Shown: positions 7,783 through 16,219, numbered from the stretch's first letter. The stretch: 64,000 nucleotides of DNA from Nocardia vinacea NBRC 16497 (GCF_000308835.1 NZ_BAGN01000076.1:1-64000); one strand, 5' to 3'. Notes: generated by a model not told the origin, from the letters alone. Program-made: numbers and translations.

Positions 7783-10047
7783 ATGACTACAGGTCTGGGT
7801 TTCAGCATCGGTTCAGTGAACTCCGTATCCGCCATGGTGACCGGCGAGCGGCCCTTGTCGTCGGTGCGGACGCGCCGCACGGCGGTGACCTTCGACAGTG
7901 CAGGTAGCATCCGAATCGGGGGGATCCCCCAATTCGACATGGCCGTAACGGATTTCGCAGATCTGGCGCGTGACCCCGAGTCGGTGGTCGTGGGCGGTCG
8001 GCTCTGGTCACCCGCGAACCTGGTCGCCGCTGTGGTGAACGGACTGCTCGAATCCTTCCCGCCGACCGCGGGAGCCGTGGCCACCTATCCCGCATGCTAT
8101 TCCGATAAGCAGCTGTCATTGCTGCGGCAGGCATTGAATCTGGCCGGTGCCGCGGATGTGCTGCTCATCCCCGAACCCGTCGCGGCCGCGGAGTGGCTCG
8201 AACAGGAACGTGGACCGCTGGAGTCCGGATTCGTGCTGGTGTACGACCTCGGTGGGGCCAGCCTCGATGTGTCGATGGTGCGGGTCGGACCGGACTGGGA
8301 CGATCACCCGATCGTCGGAAAGTCCGTTCGCTCATATGATTTCGGCGGCCGGCCGCTCGGTTCGATGATCGCGCGGTATGCCCGGGTCGCCGAACCCGGC
8401 GACAACGGGTCGATGCTGCAGATGACCTCGATTGTCGATATCTCGAGCATGCGCGCCCAGCACATCCGGGATTCCCTCGATGTGGTCCACGAATGTGTGG
8501 AATCGACGGGACGGTGCCTGTCCGATATCAGCTGCATCCTGCTGGTCGGTGGCGCCACCCGGCCCGTCGAGGTCGCGCGCATCCTTGCCGAACTCGGCCG
8601 ACCGGTGGTGATGTCGAGCGATCCGGGGCAGACCGTCGCCGTCGGCGCCGCCGGCTATGCGGCCCGCAGCTTCGCACCGCTGTCGACCGGTGGTCGGCAT
8701 CGAGCGCCGAAGGTCGCCGTATTCTCCAGTGCCGCAGTAGCTTCCGCGGTGGCGGTATCGGCCGTCACGGTATTCGGCGGCCCGAATATTTCGCAGATGC
8801 CCGCCCTGGTGGATGCCTCGCCGGGCATCTTCCCGATGGACAATTTGCTGCTCGAGCCCGATGTCGAGGCGCTCGCCGAGGCCGGTTCCGCTGCGGTTGG
8901 TTGGGCGACCACGGCAGCGGGTTTCGGCTATTCCGGTCGACCGGCCTACGGGATCGCTCCCGTCGCCCATACAACGCCGATCGGACCAACGATCGGCCCG
9001 TCCGTGGCCGAGGCGCACGGCGGCAGGCACAGCGAACCACATGGTGGGACAGCACATTCCGGTGGCGTCACCTATGCCAATCCGGCCCGGTTCCTGAACC
9101 CGCTGCCATTCATCCGAAGCCCGCGGACGATTCCCGCCGTGCCCAACCAGCCTGCCCCTGGTACGCCCATCCCGAGCGTCAGCCTTCCGGGTTCGGTTCC
9201 CGCCCCGGCTAATTCGACTCCCGCGGTTCCCGCTGGCACCGCAACGACCCCGGGTACCGCGACCCCGGCGACCGGCGGCACCTCGACGGGCACTGATGTA
9301 CCGGGTGCGACTACAAGCGAAACATCCACCGGGACTGTGACATCGGGCGGAACCGCCTCCAATGGCAACTCCGGTGGCAGCACGGGTGATGCGTCCGGCG
9401 GCACGACTTCGGGCACGAGCGGTTCGACGTCAGGCACGAGCGGTTCGACGTCGGGGAATTCCACCAGCGGCGGTTCGTCGGGTAGCACCTCGGGCGGCTC
9501 GACAAGCACCGGCGCTTCAGGTGGTTCGACCGACGGCAGCACCGCGGGCGGTTCTGCGGATGGTGGCGCATCCGGCGGCTCCACGAGCGGTGGTGGATCG
9601 GGCTCGACGGGTGGCGATGCGTCGGGAGGCTCCACGAATGGCGGTACTTCGGGCGGCTCCGCGAGCGGCGGTACCTCGGGTGGTTCGACGGGCGGTGGTA
9701 TGTCAGGTGGTTCGACGGGCGGTGGTTCGACGGGCGGTGGTTCGACGAGCGGTGGTACGTCAGGTGGTTCGACGGGCGGTGGTTCGACGAGCGGTGGTAC
9801 GTCAGGTGGTTCGACGAGCGGTGGTATGTCGGGCGGATCGACGAGCGGCGGCACGGTCGGCGGTTCGACCGGTGGCGGGACCTCAGGCGGGACCAGCGCC
9901 GGTGCGACCGGAGGCAACTCCTTCAACGGTAGGTCCTCCGGCGGAAACACTTCCGGCGGCGGCACCAGCTCCGGCGGCGCCTCCTCCGGCGGAGGCTTCT
10001 CACACGGTTCGGGTGGCGGTAGCGGTGGTGGCGGCGGCCGCAGGTAG
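7783..10047 (+). CDS. Hsp70-like ATPase domain, membrane segment and Gly/Ser/Thr-rich tail
   Basis: 754 residues. Residues 1-300 are a compact Hsp70/actin-type ATPase (phosphate-1 GFSIGSVNS; phosphate-2 YDLGGASLDVS; adenosine ILLVGGATRPVEV; connect VAAAEWLEQERG), clearly paralogous to the gene at 2411. One hydrophobic segment at ~315-335 follows a basic stretch, then ~100 residues of ordinary sequence, a Pro/Thr-rich region, and from ~500 an almost pure Gly/Ser/Thr repeat ending in GGGGGRR. With the ATPase in the cytoplasm the tail would lie outside the membrane, as in a wall-spanning or adhesive stalk. No Hsp70 substrate-binding domain. Function unknown; the domain order is the informative part. 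Confidence 0.7.
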   Translation: MTTGLGFSIGSVNSVSAMVTGERPLSSVRTRRTAVTFDSAGSIRIGGIPQFDMAVTDFADLARDPESVVVGGRLWSPANLVAAVVNGLLESFPPTAGAVATYPACYSDKQLSLLRQALNLAGAADVLLIPEPVAAAEWLEQERGPLESGFVLVYDLGGASLDVSMVRVGPDWDDHPIVGKSVRSYDFGGRPLGSMIARYARVAEPGDNGSMLQMTSIVDISSMRAQHIRDSLDVVHECVESTGRCLSDISCILLVGGATRPVEVARILAELGRPVVMSSDPGQTVAVGAAGYAARSFAPLSTGGRHRAPKVAVFSSAAVASAVAVSAVTVFGGPNISQMPALVDASPGIFPMDNLLLEPDVEALAEAGSAAVGWATTAAGFGYSGRPAYGIAPVAHTTPIGPTIGPSVAEAHGGRHSEPHGGTAHSGGVTYANPARFLNPLPFIRSPRTIPAVPNQPAPGTPIPSVSLPGSVPAPANSTPAVPAGTATTPGTATPATGGTSTGTDVPGATTSETSTGTVTSGGTASNGNSGGSTGDASGGTTSGTSGSTSGTSGSTSGNSTSGGSSGSTSGGSTSTGASGGSTDGSTAGGSADGGASGGSTSGGGSGSTGGDASGGSTNGGTSGGSASGGTSGGSTGGGMSGGSTGGGSTGGGSTSGGTSGGSTGGGSTSGGTSGGSTSGGMSGGSTSGGTVGGSTGGGTSGGTSAGATGGNSFNGRSSGGNTSGGGTSSGGASSGGGFSHGSGGGSGGGGGRR
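9661..9864 (+). repeat. In-frame Gly/Ser/Thr-coding tandem repeats
   Basis: Short GGTGGTTCGACG(A/G)GC-type units repeat through the 3' part of the Hsp70-like gene. Two 42-bp copies at 9721-9762 and 9763-9804 are identical, adding 14 residues each without breaking the frame. This indicates recent slippage or unequal crossing-over. Confidence 0.8.
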
Positions 10048-10829
10048 TTCGCGGTAGTACTCCTCGGGAGGGTTCCGCGGTGCCTCGCCCCGGCGGAGGT
10101 ACGCAGCCGAATTGCGATCGCCGATTGAGCGCGGACCGAGGCCGACCTTAGACCTCTCGATCGCACCGGTCGGTGGAACGGGCACATGCCGTTCCTGGCG
10201 GGTTGTCGGAAGTGATTGTCCGGTAGTGACTTTCGTGCGTATCAGCAGTTTGTCGGTTTGTGGGCAGCATGATGTGGGTCGTGACGTTTCACCGAGCGGG
10301 TGGCCGAGGCCGAGCACCGAACCGGGTGGCGGCGGAACGGGTGTTGGCCGATCGTGGGGCGGTGCCCGCAGTCGATCGTTTGGTGGTAACTCCTTAGCGG
10401 ATCACTAGTGCCCGCCTGCGTGGGTGCGCGCCACGACTGGGGTCCTGACCGTTCGACCGAGGCGCGGTCGAGCCCCCGCATAGAGCTGGCTGATTGCGCA
10501 CGTCGGCGGAACAGTAGAGCTGGTGGCACTTCGTGCCGAGATCCTTTGGTGAATCAGTATGGATGGTTCAAGTGGGGTGGGCCTGGCAGAGGTGTTGGAG
10601 TCCGTAGTCGATCGGTGGGGCACAGCGTGTGAACGGTTACTGCCGCAGCTTCGGCGGTTGCGTGAAACTCGCTGGTCTGCACGGCTGTTGGCTGCGTTGT
10701 AAACTGCCGCGCGACTGCGCAGATCGACATCGTTCGTCGGGATTCGCAATACTTGGTGCGGGAGTACGGCTACTGACGTGCCGGGCTGTTGGCAAGGGGT
10801 CGGCGTACATTCGGACCGGTCGAATTTCG
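10048..10829. other. Gene-free stretch upstream of the HAD phosphatase
   Basis: About 780 bases. Frames open on both strands are short, Arg/Pro/Ser-rich and lack ribosome binding sites or recognisable motifs. No RNA gene or clear repeat was recognised. It may contain a decayed gene. Confidence 0.35.
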
Positions 10830-11660
10830 ATGACGCCGAGTGCCATAGCGATGCACAATGGGTTGGTGGTACACGGGGGACCTCAGCTTATTGCGCTGGA
10901 TGTCGATGGAACGTTGCTGCAGACGGGATCGCCGGTCAGTGAACGGGTGATCGATGCTGTGCGGGCGGCGGTGGCGGCGGGGGCGCATGTGGTTGTGACG
11001 ACCGGGCGGACGTTGATGACGACGCGGCCTGTGCTGCGGGAGCTCGGGCTGGTCGATGGACATGCGTTGTGTTCCAACGGTGCGGTGCACGTCGATGTGG
11101 CGAAGGGACAGCCGGTGGCGGTGCAGACCTTCGATCCGGGGCCCGCGGTTGCCGCCTTGCGCGCACTGTTTCCGGAGATGATCTTCGCGGTGGAGAAGGT
11201 CGGCATCGGCACCTGGGCCACCGGGGTCAGTCCGGGCGAATTCTCTATCGGCGAATACGTTCTCGTCGATGACGGCGCGTTGAGCAGCGAGCCGACTCCG
11301 CGACTGAACGGTTGGTGGCCCGACGGTTCCCTGGAAGAGATGCTGCGCCTGCTCACCCAACTGCGGGTACCTGGTGCGAGCTGGGTGCACGGCGAATTCG
11401 GCCCGTGGCTCACTGTTTCGCGCCGCGGCGTCTCCAAGGGTTGGGCATTGGAGCGACTGCGAACCGCACTCTGCATCCCCCGCGCCGCCACCCTCGCCAT
11501 CGGCGACGGCTACAACGACCGCGAAATGCTGCACTGGGCAGGACATTCCGTAGCAATGGCGAACGCACCGAACGAGGTCCGCAACTGGGCGGACGAAGTC
11601 GCCGACGATGTCGCCGACGACGGCGTCGCCAAAATCCTGGAGCGCTGGTTCGGCCGCTGA
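10830..11660 (+). CDS. Cof-type HAD-superfamily phosphatase
   Basis: 276 residues. HAD motif I is DVDGTLL near residue 27 (nucleophile Asp and acid/base Asp), motif II is VTTGRT, the conserved Lys follows in SRRGVSKGWAL, and motif IV is AIGDGYNDREM. The large cap insert between motifs II and III is of the Cof/sugar-phosphatase type. It hydrolyses phosphate monoesters in the cytoplasm; substrate unknown. Start uncertain: ATG 10830 is used, ATG 10851 is equally possible, and neither has a good ribosome binding site. Its last codons are duplicated at 11861-11932. Confidence 0.8.
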   Translation: MTPSAIAMHNGLVVHGGPQLIALDVDGTLLQTGSPVSERVIDAVRAAVAAGAHVVVTTGRTLMTTRPVLRELGLVDGHALCSNGAVHVDVAKGQPVAVQTFDPGPAVAALRALFPEMIFAVEKVGIGTWATGVSPGEFSIGEYVLVDDGALSSEPTPRLNGWWPDGSLEEMLRLLTQLRVPGASWVHGEFGPWLTVSRRGVSKGWALERLRTALCIPRAATLAIGDGYNDREMLHWAGHSVAMANAPNEVRNWADEVADDVADDGVAKILERWFGR

Positions 11661-11693
11661 CCTGGACCGATGATCACCACCGTGCGTTGGAGG

Positions 11694-12120
11694 CGGCAAA
11701 CATTGGACCCGCCACCAACGAATTCTCGGGGCAGGGCATGCTTCGGGTGGCGTCGCGAAGAGCGGGCGGACCCCGCGAGCCCTGGCCACTATTGCGTTCT
11801 CAGAGCAAGGCGAAACTCGGGATGCGCTCCGTTGAGTGCGGGCAGACCTCGAGAGCACCCCGCCGCCAAATCCTGGAGCGCTGGCTCGGCCACTGACCTG
11901 GACCGACGATCACCATGCGTGAGTGGCGGCAAACCCCGAGAGCACCCCGCCGCCAAGCATTCTCGGGGCAAGGCAGGCGGGTGGCGTTGTGGAAGGGCGG
12001 GAAGCCTCGAGAGCGCCTCGCCGCCAAGCGTGCCCGGGGCAAGGCAGGCCTTGGGGTGGCGTCGTGAAACGGGCAAACCCCAGGAACGCTCGCCACCATT
12101 GCATCCCCGGGGCACCCCTG
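11694..12120. repeat. Degenerate ~70-85 bp repeat array after the HAD gene
   Basis: About six imperfect units begin near 11695, 11764, 11839, 11925, 11996 and 12069. The shared core reads (G/C)GGGCA(A/G)ACC(C/T)CGAGAGC, then CGCCGCCAAGC, then CTCGGGGCAAGGC. In the best unit CCCCGAGA (11934-11941) pairs with TCTCGGGG (11961-11968). Copy three also carries ~70 bp matching the end of the HAD gene and the bases after it. Open frames cross the array on both strands but are repeat-driven and not credible proteins. Confidence 0.7.
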
Positions 12121-12129
12121 GGCGGCCGC

Positions 12130-12528
12130 TTACGCGCGGCCGAGGATCTCCAGGTAGTGGGGGTTCTGCATGATGCCGAGGACGTTGCCGAAGGGGTCTA
12201 CTACCGAGGCGGTGATGAAATCTCCGTTGCCGCGCGGCGTGATCGGCTCGTACTCCTTGGCTCCGAGGGCCACAAGTCGGTCGAAACTTGCCTGTACATC
12301 GTCGACATGCCAATTCAGGATGGCTCCGCCGGGGGCGTTCTGCGCGCCCGCGGGGGCGAATTTCCGATTGATGATCCCCAGTTCGTGCTGGTAGTCGCCG
12401 ATACGGAATTCGTAGTATCCGCCGGGCACCGCGTAGTACGGCTCGAGGCCGAGGACCTCGGTGTACCAGTCCTTCGCGGCCTCGAGGTCGTCGGCATAGA
12501 ACGAAACGGTGGCCATTCCTCGCAACAT
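12130..12528 (-). CDS. VOC (glyoxalase/dioxygenase-fold) family protein
   Basis: 132 residues, a single VOC unit with the two beta-alpha-beta-beta-beta halves: VSFYADDLEAAKDWYTEVLG at the start and WHVDDV...DPFGNVLGIMQNP at the end. Members bind a metal or a small ligand; here the expected metal ligands are incomplete, so a ligand-binding or resistance role is as likely as catalysis. It is divergent from a WYL regulator across a 98-base gap holding a perfect inverted repeat, so its expression is probably set by that regulator. Confidence 0.8.
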   Translation of the reverse strand: MLRGMATVSFYADDLEAAKDWYTEVLGLEPYYAVPGGYYEFRIGDYQHELGIINRKFAPAGAQNAPGGAILNWHVDDVQASFDRLVALGAKEYEPITPRGNGDFITASVVDPFGNVLGIMQNPHYLEILGRA

Positions 12529-12582
12529 CTTGGTCTCCTCTGATCGGGGTCTTCTTTGCTTGTGCGATCCATGATTCCGCCT

Positions 12583-12607
12583 AAAGTGCTCACCGAATGA
12601 GCACTTT
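12583..12607. promoter_or_regulatory. Perfect operator between VOC and WYL genes
   Basis: AAAGTGCTCA (12583-12592), five bases, TGAGCACTTT (12598-12607): perfect 10-bp arms. A third half-site GTGCTCA at 12621-12627 overlaps the regulator's start codon. The arrangement suggests autoregulation plus control of the divergent VOC gene. Confidence 0.65.
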
Positions 12608-12626
12608 TTTCGGCAGAATTGTGCTC

Positions 12627-13568
12627 ATGCGAGCAGACCGATTGGTGGCGACACTGTTGCTGATGCAGACCCGCGGACGGGTGACGGCTTCCGAGATCGC
12701 CACCGAACTCGAGGTATCGATCGCCACCGCGCGCCGCGACCTGGAGGCGCTCTCGGCCGCAGGAGTTCCGGTCTATCCGCAGCCGGGTCGGGGCGGCGGC
12801 TGGTCGCTGGTCGGCGGCGCGCGCACGGATCTCAGTGGCCTCACCGAACCGGAGGCTCGCGCGCTGTTCCTGCTGGCCGGACCGTCCGCGAGCGCGGTGC
12901 CCGAGGTGAAATCGGCGCTGCGCAAGCTGGTGCGCGCCCTACCGCAGACCTTTCGCACCGATGCGGAGGCAGCGGCCGATGCGGTGGTGATCGATCCCGC
13001 GCGCTGGGGTGAGCACGATCAGACCCGGCCCCAGCTCGTGGAATTGTTGCAGCGCGCGGTAGTTCAACGCCGCAAGGTGCAGCTGACATATGAGCGGGCG
13101 GGGGAGCGCACCCGTCGCGTCGTCGACCCGTGGGGCCTGGTCGACAAGGACGCCATCTGGTATCTCATCGCAGGCACCGACCGTGGCAGGCGCACCTTCC
13201 GCGTCGATCGCATCGTCGATGCCGCGATCACCGACGAAATCGCCCACCGCCCTGCGGATTTCGATCTGTCTACCGTCTGGACGGAGGTGGTCGGCGAGGT
13301 CGAACAACGTCGTGCCGCCACATCCGCCACCGCACTCATTGCACCGCAACTACTTCCGGTCCTGCGCAAGCAGCAGGGGCGGCACTGTGAGGTGGATGGT
13401 CCGGTTGCCGACGGTCGCGTTCAGGTCCGCATCACCGCACCGACACCACGCATGATCGCCCAACAATTGGCGGGCTGGGGTGCCGAAATCGAGGTTCTGG
13501 CACCGCAATCGGTACAGGCCGAGTTGGCTGTACTCGGTGCGGAACTCGTCGATCGATACGGTAAGTGA
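12627..13568 (+). CDS. HTH/WYL-domain transcriptional regulator
   Basis: 313 residues. The N-terminal winged helix-turn-helix (residues ~1-60, ATRRDL-like recognition helix ATARRDLEAL) is of the DeoR/HTH_11 kind. The WYL domain in the middle shows the pattern around VDPWGLVDKDAIWYLIAGT (Trp-Tyr-Leu), a known ligand-binding module, followed by a C-terminal WCX-like extension. ATG 12627 is chosen because an upstream ATG would place the operator inside the gene and the HTH begins at once here. Likely an activator or repressor of the divergent VOC gene in response to a small molecule. Confidence 0.85.
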   Translation: MRADRLVATLLLMQTRGRVTASEIATELEVSIATARRDLEALSAAGVPVYPQPGRGGGWSLVGGARTDLSGLTEPEARALFLLAGPSASAVPEVKSALRKLVRALPQTFRTDAEAAADAVVIDPARWGEHDQTRPQLVELLQRAVVQRRKVQLTYERAGERTRRVVDPWGLVDKDAIWYLIAGTDRGRRTFRVDRIVDAAITDEIAHRPADFDLSTVWTEVVGEVEQRRAATSATALIAPQLLPVLRKQQGRHCEVDGPVADGRVQVRITAPTPRMIAQQLAGWGAEIEVLAPQSVQAELAVLGAELVDRYGK

Positions 13569-13605
13569 CCGCACGGCAAACCGAATCTTGACCGTGCACC
13601 GCGAT

Positions 13606-13632
13606 GATCATGATACGCGCTCTCTCATGATC
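13606..13632 (+). terminator. Hairpin after the WYL regulator
   Basis: GATCATGA (13606-13613) pairs with TCATGATC (13625-13632) across 11 bases, 38 bases after the stop. Confidence 0.4.
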
Positions 13633-13640
13633 GAAATCGC

Positions 13641-13925
13641 TTGTGGCGCACGGGTTGCAATCGCATAAACGGTTGGCTGGGAATAGTTCCGGTCGCGGCT
13701 GATTCGGATGCGAAGAACCACGGTCCGCTGGCCAATGGCGCCGCCGCGGGTGCGCTGGTGCAGCTGGTTCGGGTGTGCTGGTGCAGCTGGTTCGGGTGTG
13801 CTGGGTGCTGCAGCGCGCCTACCCGGATTCATCGTTATGGCGATTCCGTGCGGCATCAGCGGCGCGCTGTCGGGCACCGTCATCGGGCTGCTGGTCGGGG
13901 TCATTGCTCCGGACGCGGTGCCGCG
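13641..13925 (+). pseudogene. Frame-disrupted small glycine-zipper protein gene
   Basis: One frame reads DAKNHGPLANGAAAGALV, which resembles the mature start of small exported glycine-zipper proteins common in Nocardia. A different frame then continues GSGVLGAAARLPGFIVMAIP and GTVIGLLVGVIAP, a hydrophobic Gly-rich run. Between them a 23-bp segment (GCTGGTGCAGCTGGTTCGGGTGT) is tandemly duplicated from about 13754. 23 is not a multiple of three, but removing one copy alone does not rejoin the two halves, so a further change is implied. No convincing start or signal peptide remains. Confidence 0.4.
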
Positions 13926-14003
13926 GTCGCAAACATCGAGGAGAAGACCACCCGGCCGCGTCCGAGCACATCAGCTCGGACGCGGCCCGGTGCCTGGTTT
14001 CGA

Positions 14004-14690
14004 TCAATGCGCGGGTTCAGGCAGCAGTCCGTGCAGCGCGCGCACCATTTCGGTGGCCACCACCGCATGCCCGCTCATCGTGAAGTGGATGAGATCGGCG
14101 CTCATCACATCCGGCCGCAGCCGCAGCGGATGGTCCCAGAACTCCACCAGCACGGCGTCGTAACGTGCGGCAAGCTCGCGGATGATGTCGTTGAGCATCG
14201 ACATCCGTTCCCGCATCGGGCGCATCGGCGCCATCCGTTCCGCCTCCCACACATCGGCGAGGGTGAAGGTGCTCACTTGCGCCCCGCCGCGGGCCAAGGC
14301 GCCGAAGAGTGCGTCGAGGTTCGCGCGCAACTCGTCTAGATTGCCACCGGGAGTGAACAGATCGTTTCCACCGCAGCTGATATGCACCAGGTCCGGTGCG
14401 AATTCGAGCACCTGCGGCAGCTGATCGGCGCGTACCTGCGCGGACGTCGCCCCGATCCGGCCGGTATTCAGATATGCCAGAGCGGGATTCGCCGCCGTCA
14501 AAGTCGCGGCGACGCGATCTGCCCATCCGGCGGTGTCGTATCCGGGACTCGGATCGCCGACGCCATGGGCGATCGAATCCCCGAGTACCGCATAGCGCTG
14601 CCAGGGCGCGTCGGCGAGCAGTTCGAGTGCGGCGGCGTTCGACAACAGCATCGGATCGTTGGCTTCGGTACGAATATCGTTGTGCGTCAA
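14004..14690 (-). CDS. SGNH/GDSL-family hydrolase
   Basis: 228 residues. Block I is VLGDSIAHG (Ser nucleophile in GDS), block III is SCGGNDLF (Gly-x-Asn-Asp), and block V is the C-terminal DLIHFTMSGH (Asp-x-x-His), giving the Ser-Asp-His set of esterases/lipases. No signal peptide, so cytoplasmic. A TTG start at 14690 is chosen because AGGAG lies 5 bases upstream and the stop of the exporter gene is only 8 bases away; ATG at 14651 is the alternative. Co-transcribed with the MFS exporter; possibly it modifies the exported compound. Substrate unknown. Confidence 0.82.
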   Translation of the reverse strand: MTHNDIRTEANDPMLLSNAAALELLADAPWQRYAVLGDSIAHGVGDPSPGYDTAGWADRVAATLTAANPALAYLNTGRIGATSAQVRADQLPQVLEFAPDLVHISCGGNDLFTPGGNLDELRANLDALFGALARGGAQVSTFTLADVWEAERMAPMRPMRERMSMLNDIIRELAARYDAVLVEFWDHPLRLRPDVMSADLIHFTMSGHAVVATEMVRALHGLLPEPAH

Positions 14691-14698
14691 GGCAACTC

Positions 14699-16114
14699 CT
14701 AGCTCTGGGTGGGAACGGCACCAGGGATGCGCGCCGGAATCGCGATAACCAACGCGGACGCGATACCGATGCCCGCGCAAACGGCGAACAGCGTGTGGAA
14801 GGCGGCCAGCGCATCCTCGGCATTGGCGGCGAAGACCGCAGCCAGCACCGCGACACCGAGCGCGCCGCCCACCTGCCTGGCGGTCAGATTCATGCCGATT
14901 CCGGCCGCGAAGCGTTGCGGCGGAAGCGAACTCGCGGCGGCGGTGCCGAGCACCGTCACAACGATCCCGACGCCACCACCGCCGAACAGCCCGGCCGGTA
15001 TCCACGCGGACCACAAAGCCGGTGTCGGCCCGAATGCATCGGTGCTCATCCACACATTGGTGCCGGTGTACATCAGCGCCCCGAGAACACCGAGCCAACG
15101 CCGGGCGCCGGCCGCCGTGACGCGACCGGCAATCGTCGCGGTCACCATCGAGGACACCGCGCCCACCGTCAATGCCGCGGCCGAGCCGAGCACCGAATAC
15201 TGCCAGACCGCATCCAGGAACAGCGGTCCGGCGAGCAGCCAGGCGAACATGGTCGCACCGAAGACGAACGAGGCGGCATTGGCCAGCGCATACGGCCTGC
15301 TCTGCCACAATTCGACGGCGATGGCCGGGTTGTGGTGGCGCACCGAGCGAATCAGCGCGGCCGCGATCAGCAGTGTGCCGACGCCGAGTACCGCGAGTGT
15401 GCCGGGTGCGGTCCAGCCCCACCGCTGCCCCTCGGTCACCCCGGCGACCACGCCGCCGAGTCCAAGGGCAATGGCGATGGTCCCGACAGGGTCTGGCAGC
15501 GCACTGCCGGGCTGACGGATATCGGGTACGGGAATGCGCAGCCCGGGCACGATCAGCGCGATTGCCACCGGGATATTGATGACGAATACCGCTCGCCAGC
15601 CGAAGGCCTCGACCAGTGCGCCGCCGATCGCCGGACCGACCACGGCGGCGAATCCGCCTGCGGCAGACCAGGCTCCGATGGCCGCACCGATCTTCTCGCG
15701 CGGCGTGACGGTGAGGACGAGGCCGAGTGCGGACGGCACCATCAGCGCTGCCGCCGCACCTTGCAGCAGGCGTCCGGCAATGAGCCAACCCGCGGTGGGC
15801 GCGAGTCCGCACAGCAGTGATGTCACGGCGAAACCGACCAGTGCGATCAGGAACAGCCTGCGCCGTCCGAGGGCGTCGGCGAAGCGGCCCGCCGGGGTGA
15901 GCAGTGCCGCGAAGGCGATGGCATATCCGCTTACCACCCAGGTCAGCGTGGTTGTCGCGGTACCAGGAAAGTCGCGGGCGATCGAGGGAAACGCGATATT
16001 GACGACGGACAGGTCCAGGAAGGCGATGAACGCTGCGCCACAGGCGATGACGAGCGTGCGCACGGCGGCCTTCGAGGTCGGCGGAGTGTCGGTCCGCTCG
16101 GACACTTCGGTCAT
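14699..16114 (-). CDS. DHA2-type MFS multidrug exporter
   Basis: 471 residues with about 14 predicted membrane helices, the size of the EmrB/QacA (DHA2) group. Visible: LDLSVVNIAFPSI in helix 1, the loop 2-3 signature GRFADALGRRR, and the motif C-like GPAIGGALVEAFGWRAVF of proton antiporters. It exports hydrophobic compounds with proton exchange. First gene of a two-gene operon with the SGNH hydrolase, divergent from a TetR regulator across 105 bases holding two inverted repeats. Confidence 0.88.
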   Translation of the reverse strand: MTEVSERTDTPPTSKAAVRTLVIACGAAFIAFLDLSVVNIAFPSIARDFPGTATTTLTWVVSGYAIAFAALLTPAGRFADALGRRRLFLIALVGFAVTSLLCGLAPTAGWLIAGRLLQGAAAALMVPSALGLVLTVTPREKIGAAIGAWSAAGGFAAVVGPAIGGALVEAFGWRAVFVINIPVAIALIVPGLRIPVPDIRQPGSALPDPVGTIAIALGLGGVVAGVTEGQRWGWTAPGTLAVLGVGTLLIAAALIRSVRHHNPAIAVELWQSRPYALANAASFVFGATMFAWLLAGPLFLDAVWQYSVLGSAAALTVGAVSSMVTATIAGRVTAAGARRWLGVLGALMYTGTNVWMSTDAFGPTPALWSAWIPAGLFGGGGVGIVVTVLGTAAASSLPPQRFAAGIGMNLTARQVGGALGVAVLAAVFAANAEDALAAFHTLFAVCAGIGIASALVIAIPARIPGAVPTQS

Positions 16115-16144
16115 GAGGGAGATCCTTCGGTGAGGCGAAATCTA

Positions 16145-16185
16145 AACGTACGACCGTTCGTGCAATAAACGTACGACCGTACGTT
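16145..16185. promoter_or_regulatory. Two tandem TetR-type operators
   Basis: AACGTACGACCGTACGTT at 16168-16185 is a perfect inverted repeat (8-bp arms, 2-base centre). A slightly imperfect copy lies at 16145-16162. Centre-to-centre distance is 23 bases, suiting cooperative binding by two dimers. Located between the exporter and the tetR gene. Confidence 0.65.
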
Positions 16186-16219
16186 CGTATTTGCAACCCG
16201 GAAGTGGAAGAATGGCCTC

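Noticed and set aside
9072..10187. Long minus-strand open frame rich in Pro, Val and Glu
   Set aside because: It is the antisense of the Gly/Ser/Thr repeat of the Hsp70-like gene; repeat composition keeps it open. No start context or domain.
10048..10829. Several short open frames upstream of the HAD gene
   Set aside because: Arg/Ser/Pro-rich composition, no ribosome sites, no similarity recognised.
11789..12313. Possible minus-strand repeat protein
   Set aside because: Coding potential comes from the degenerate DNA repeat; units shift frame and overlap the VOC gene.
14004..16196. A single 730-codon minus-strand protein covering exporter and SGNH hydrolase
   Set aside because: The upstream part is an out-of-frame shadow of the MFS gene; only the last ~228 codons carry GDS/GND/DxxH motifs. 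Two separate genes are called.
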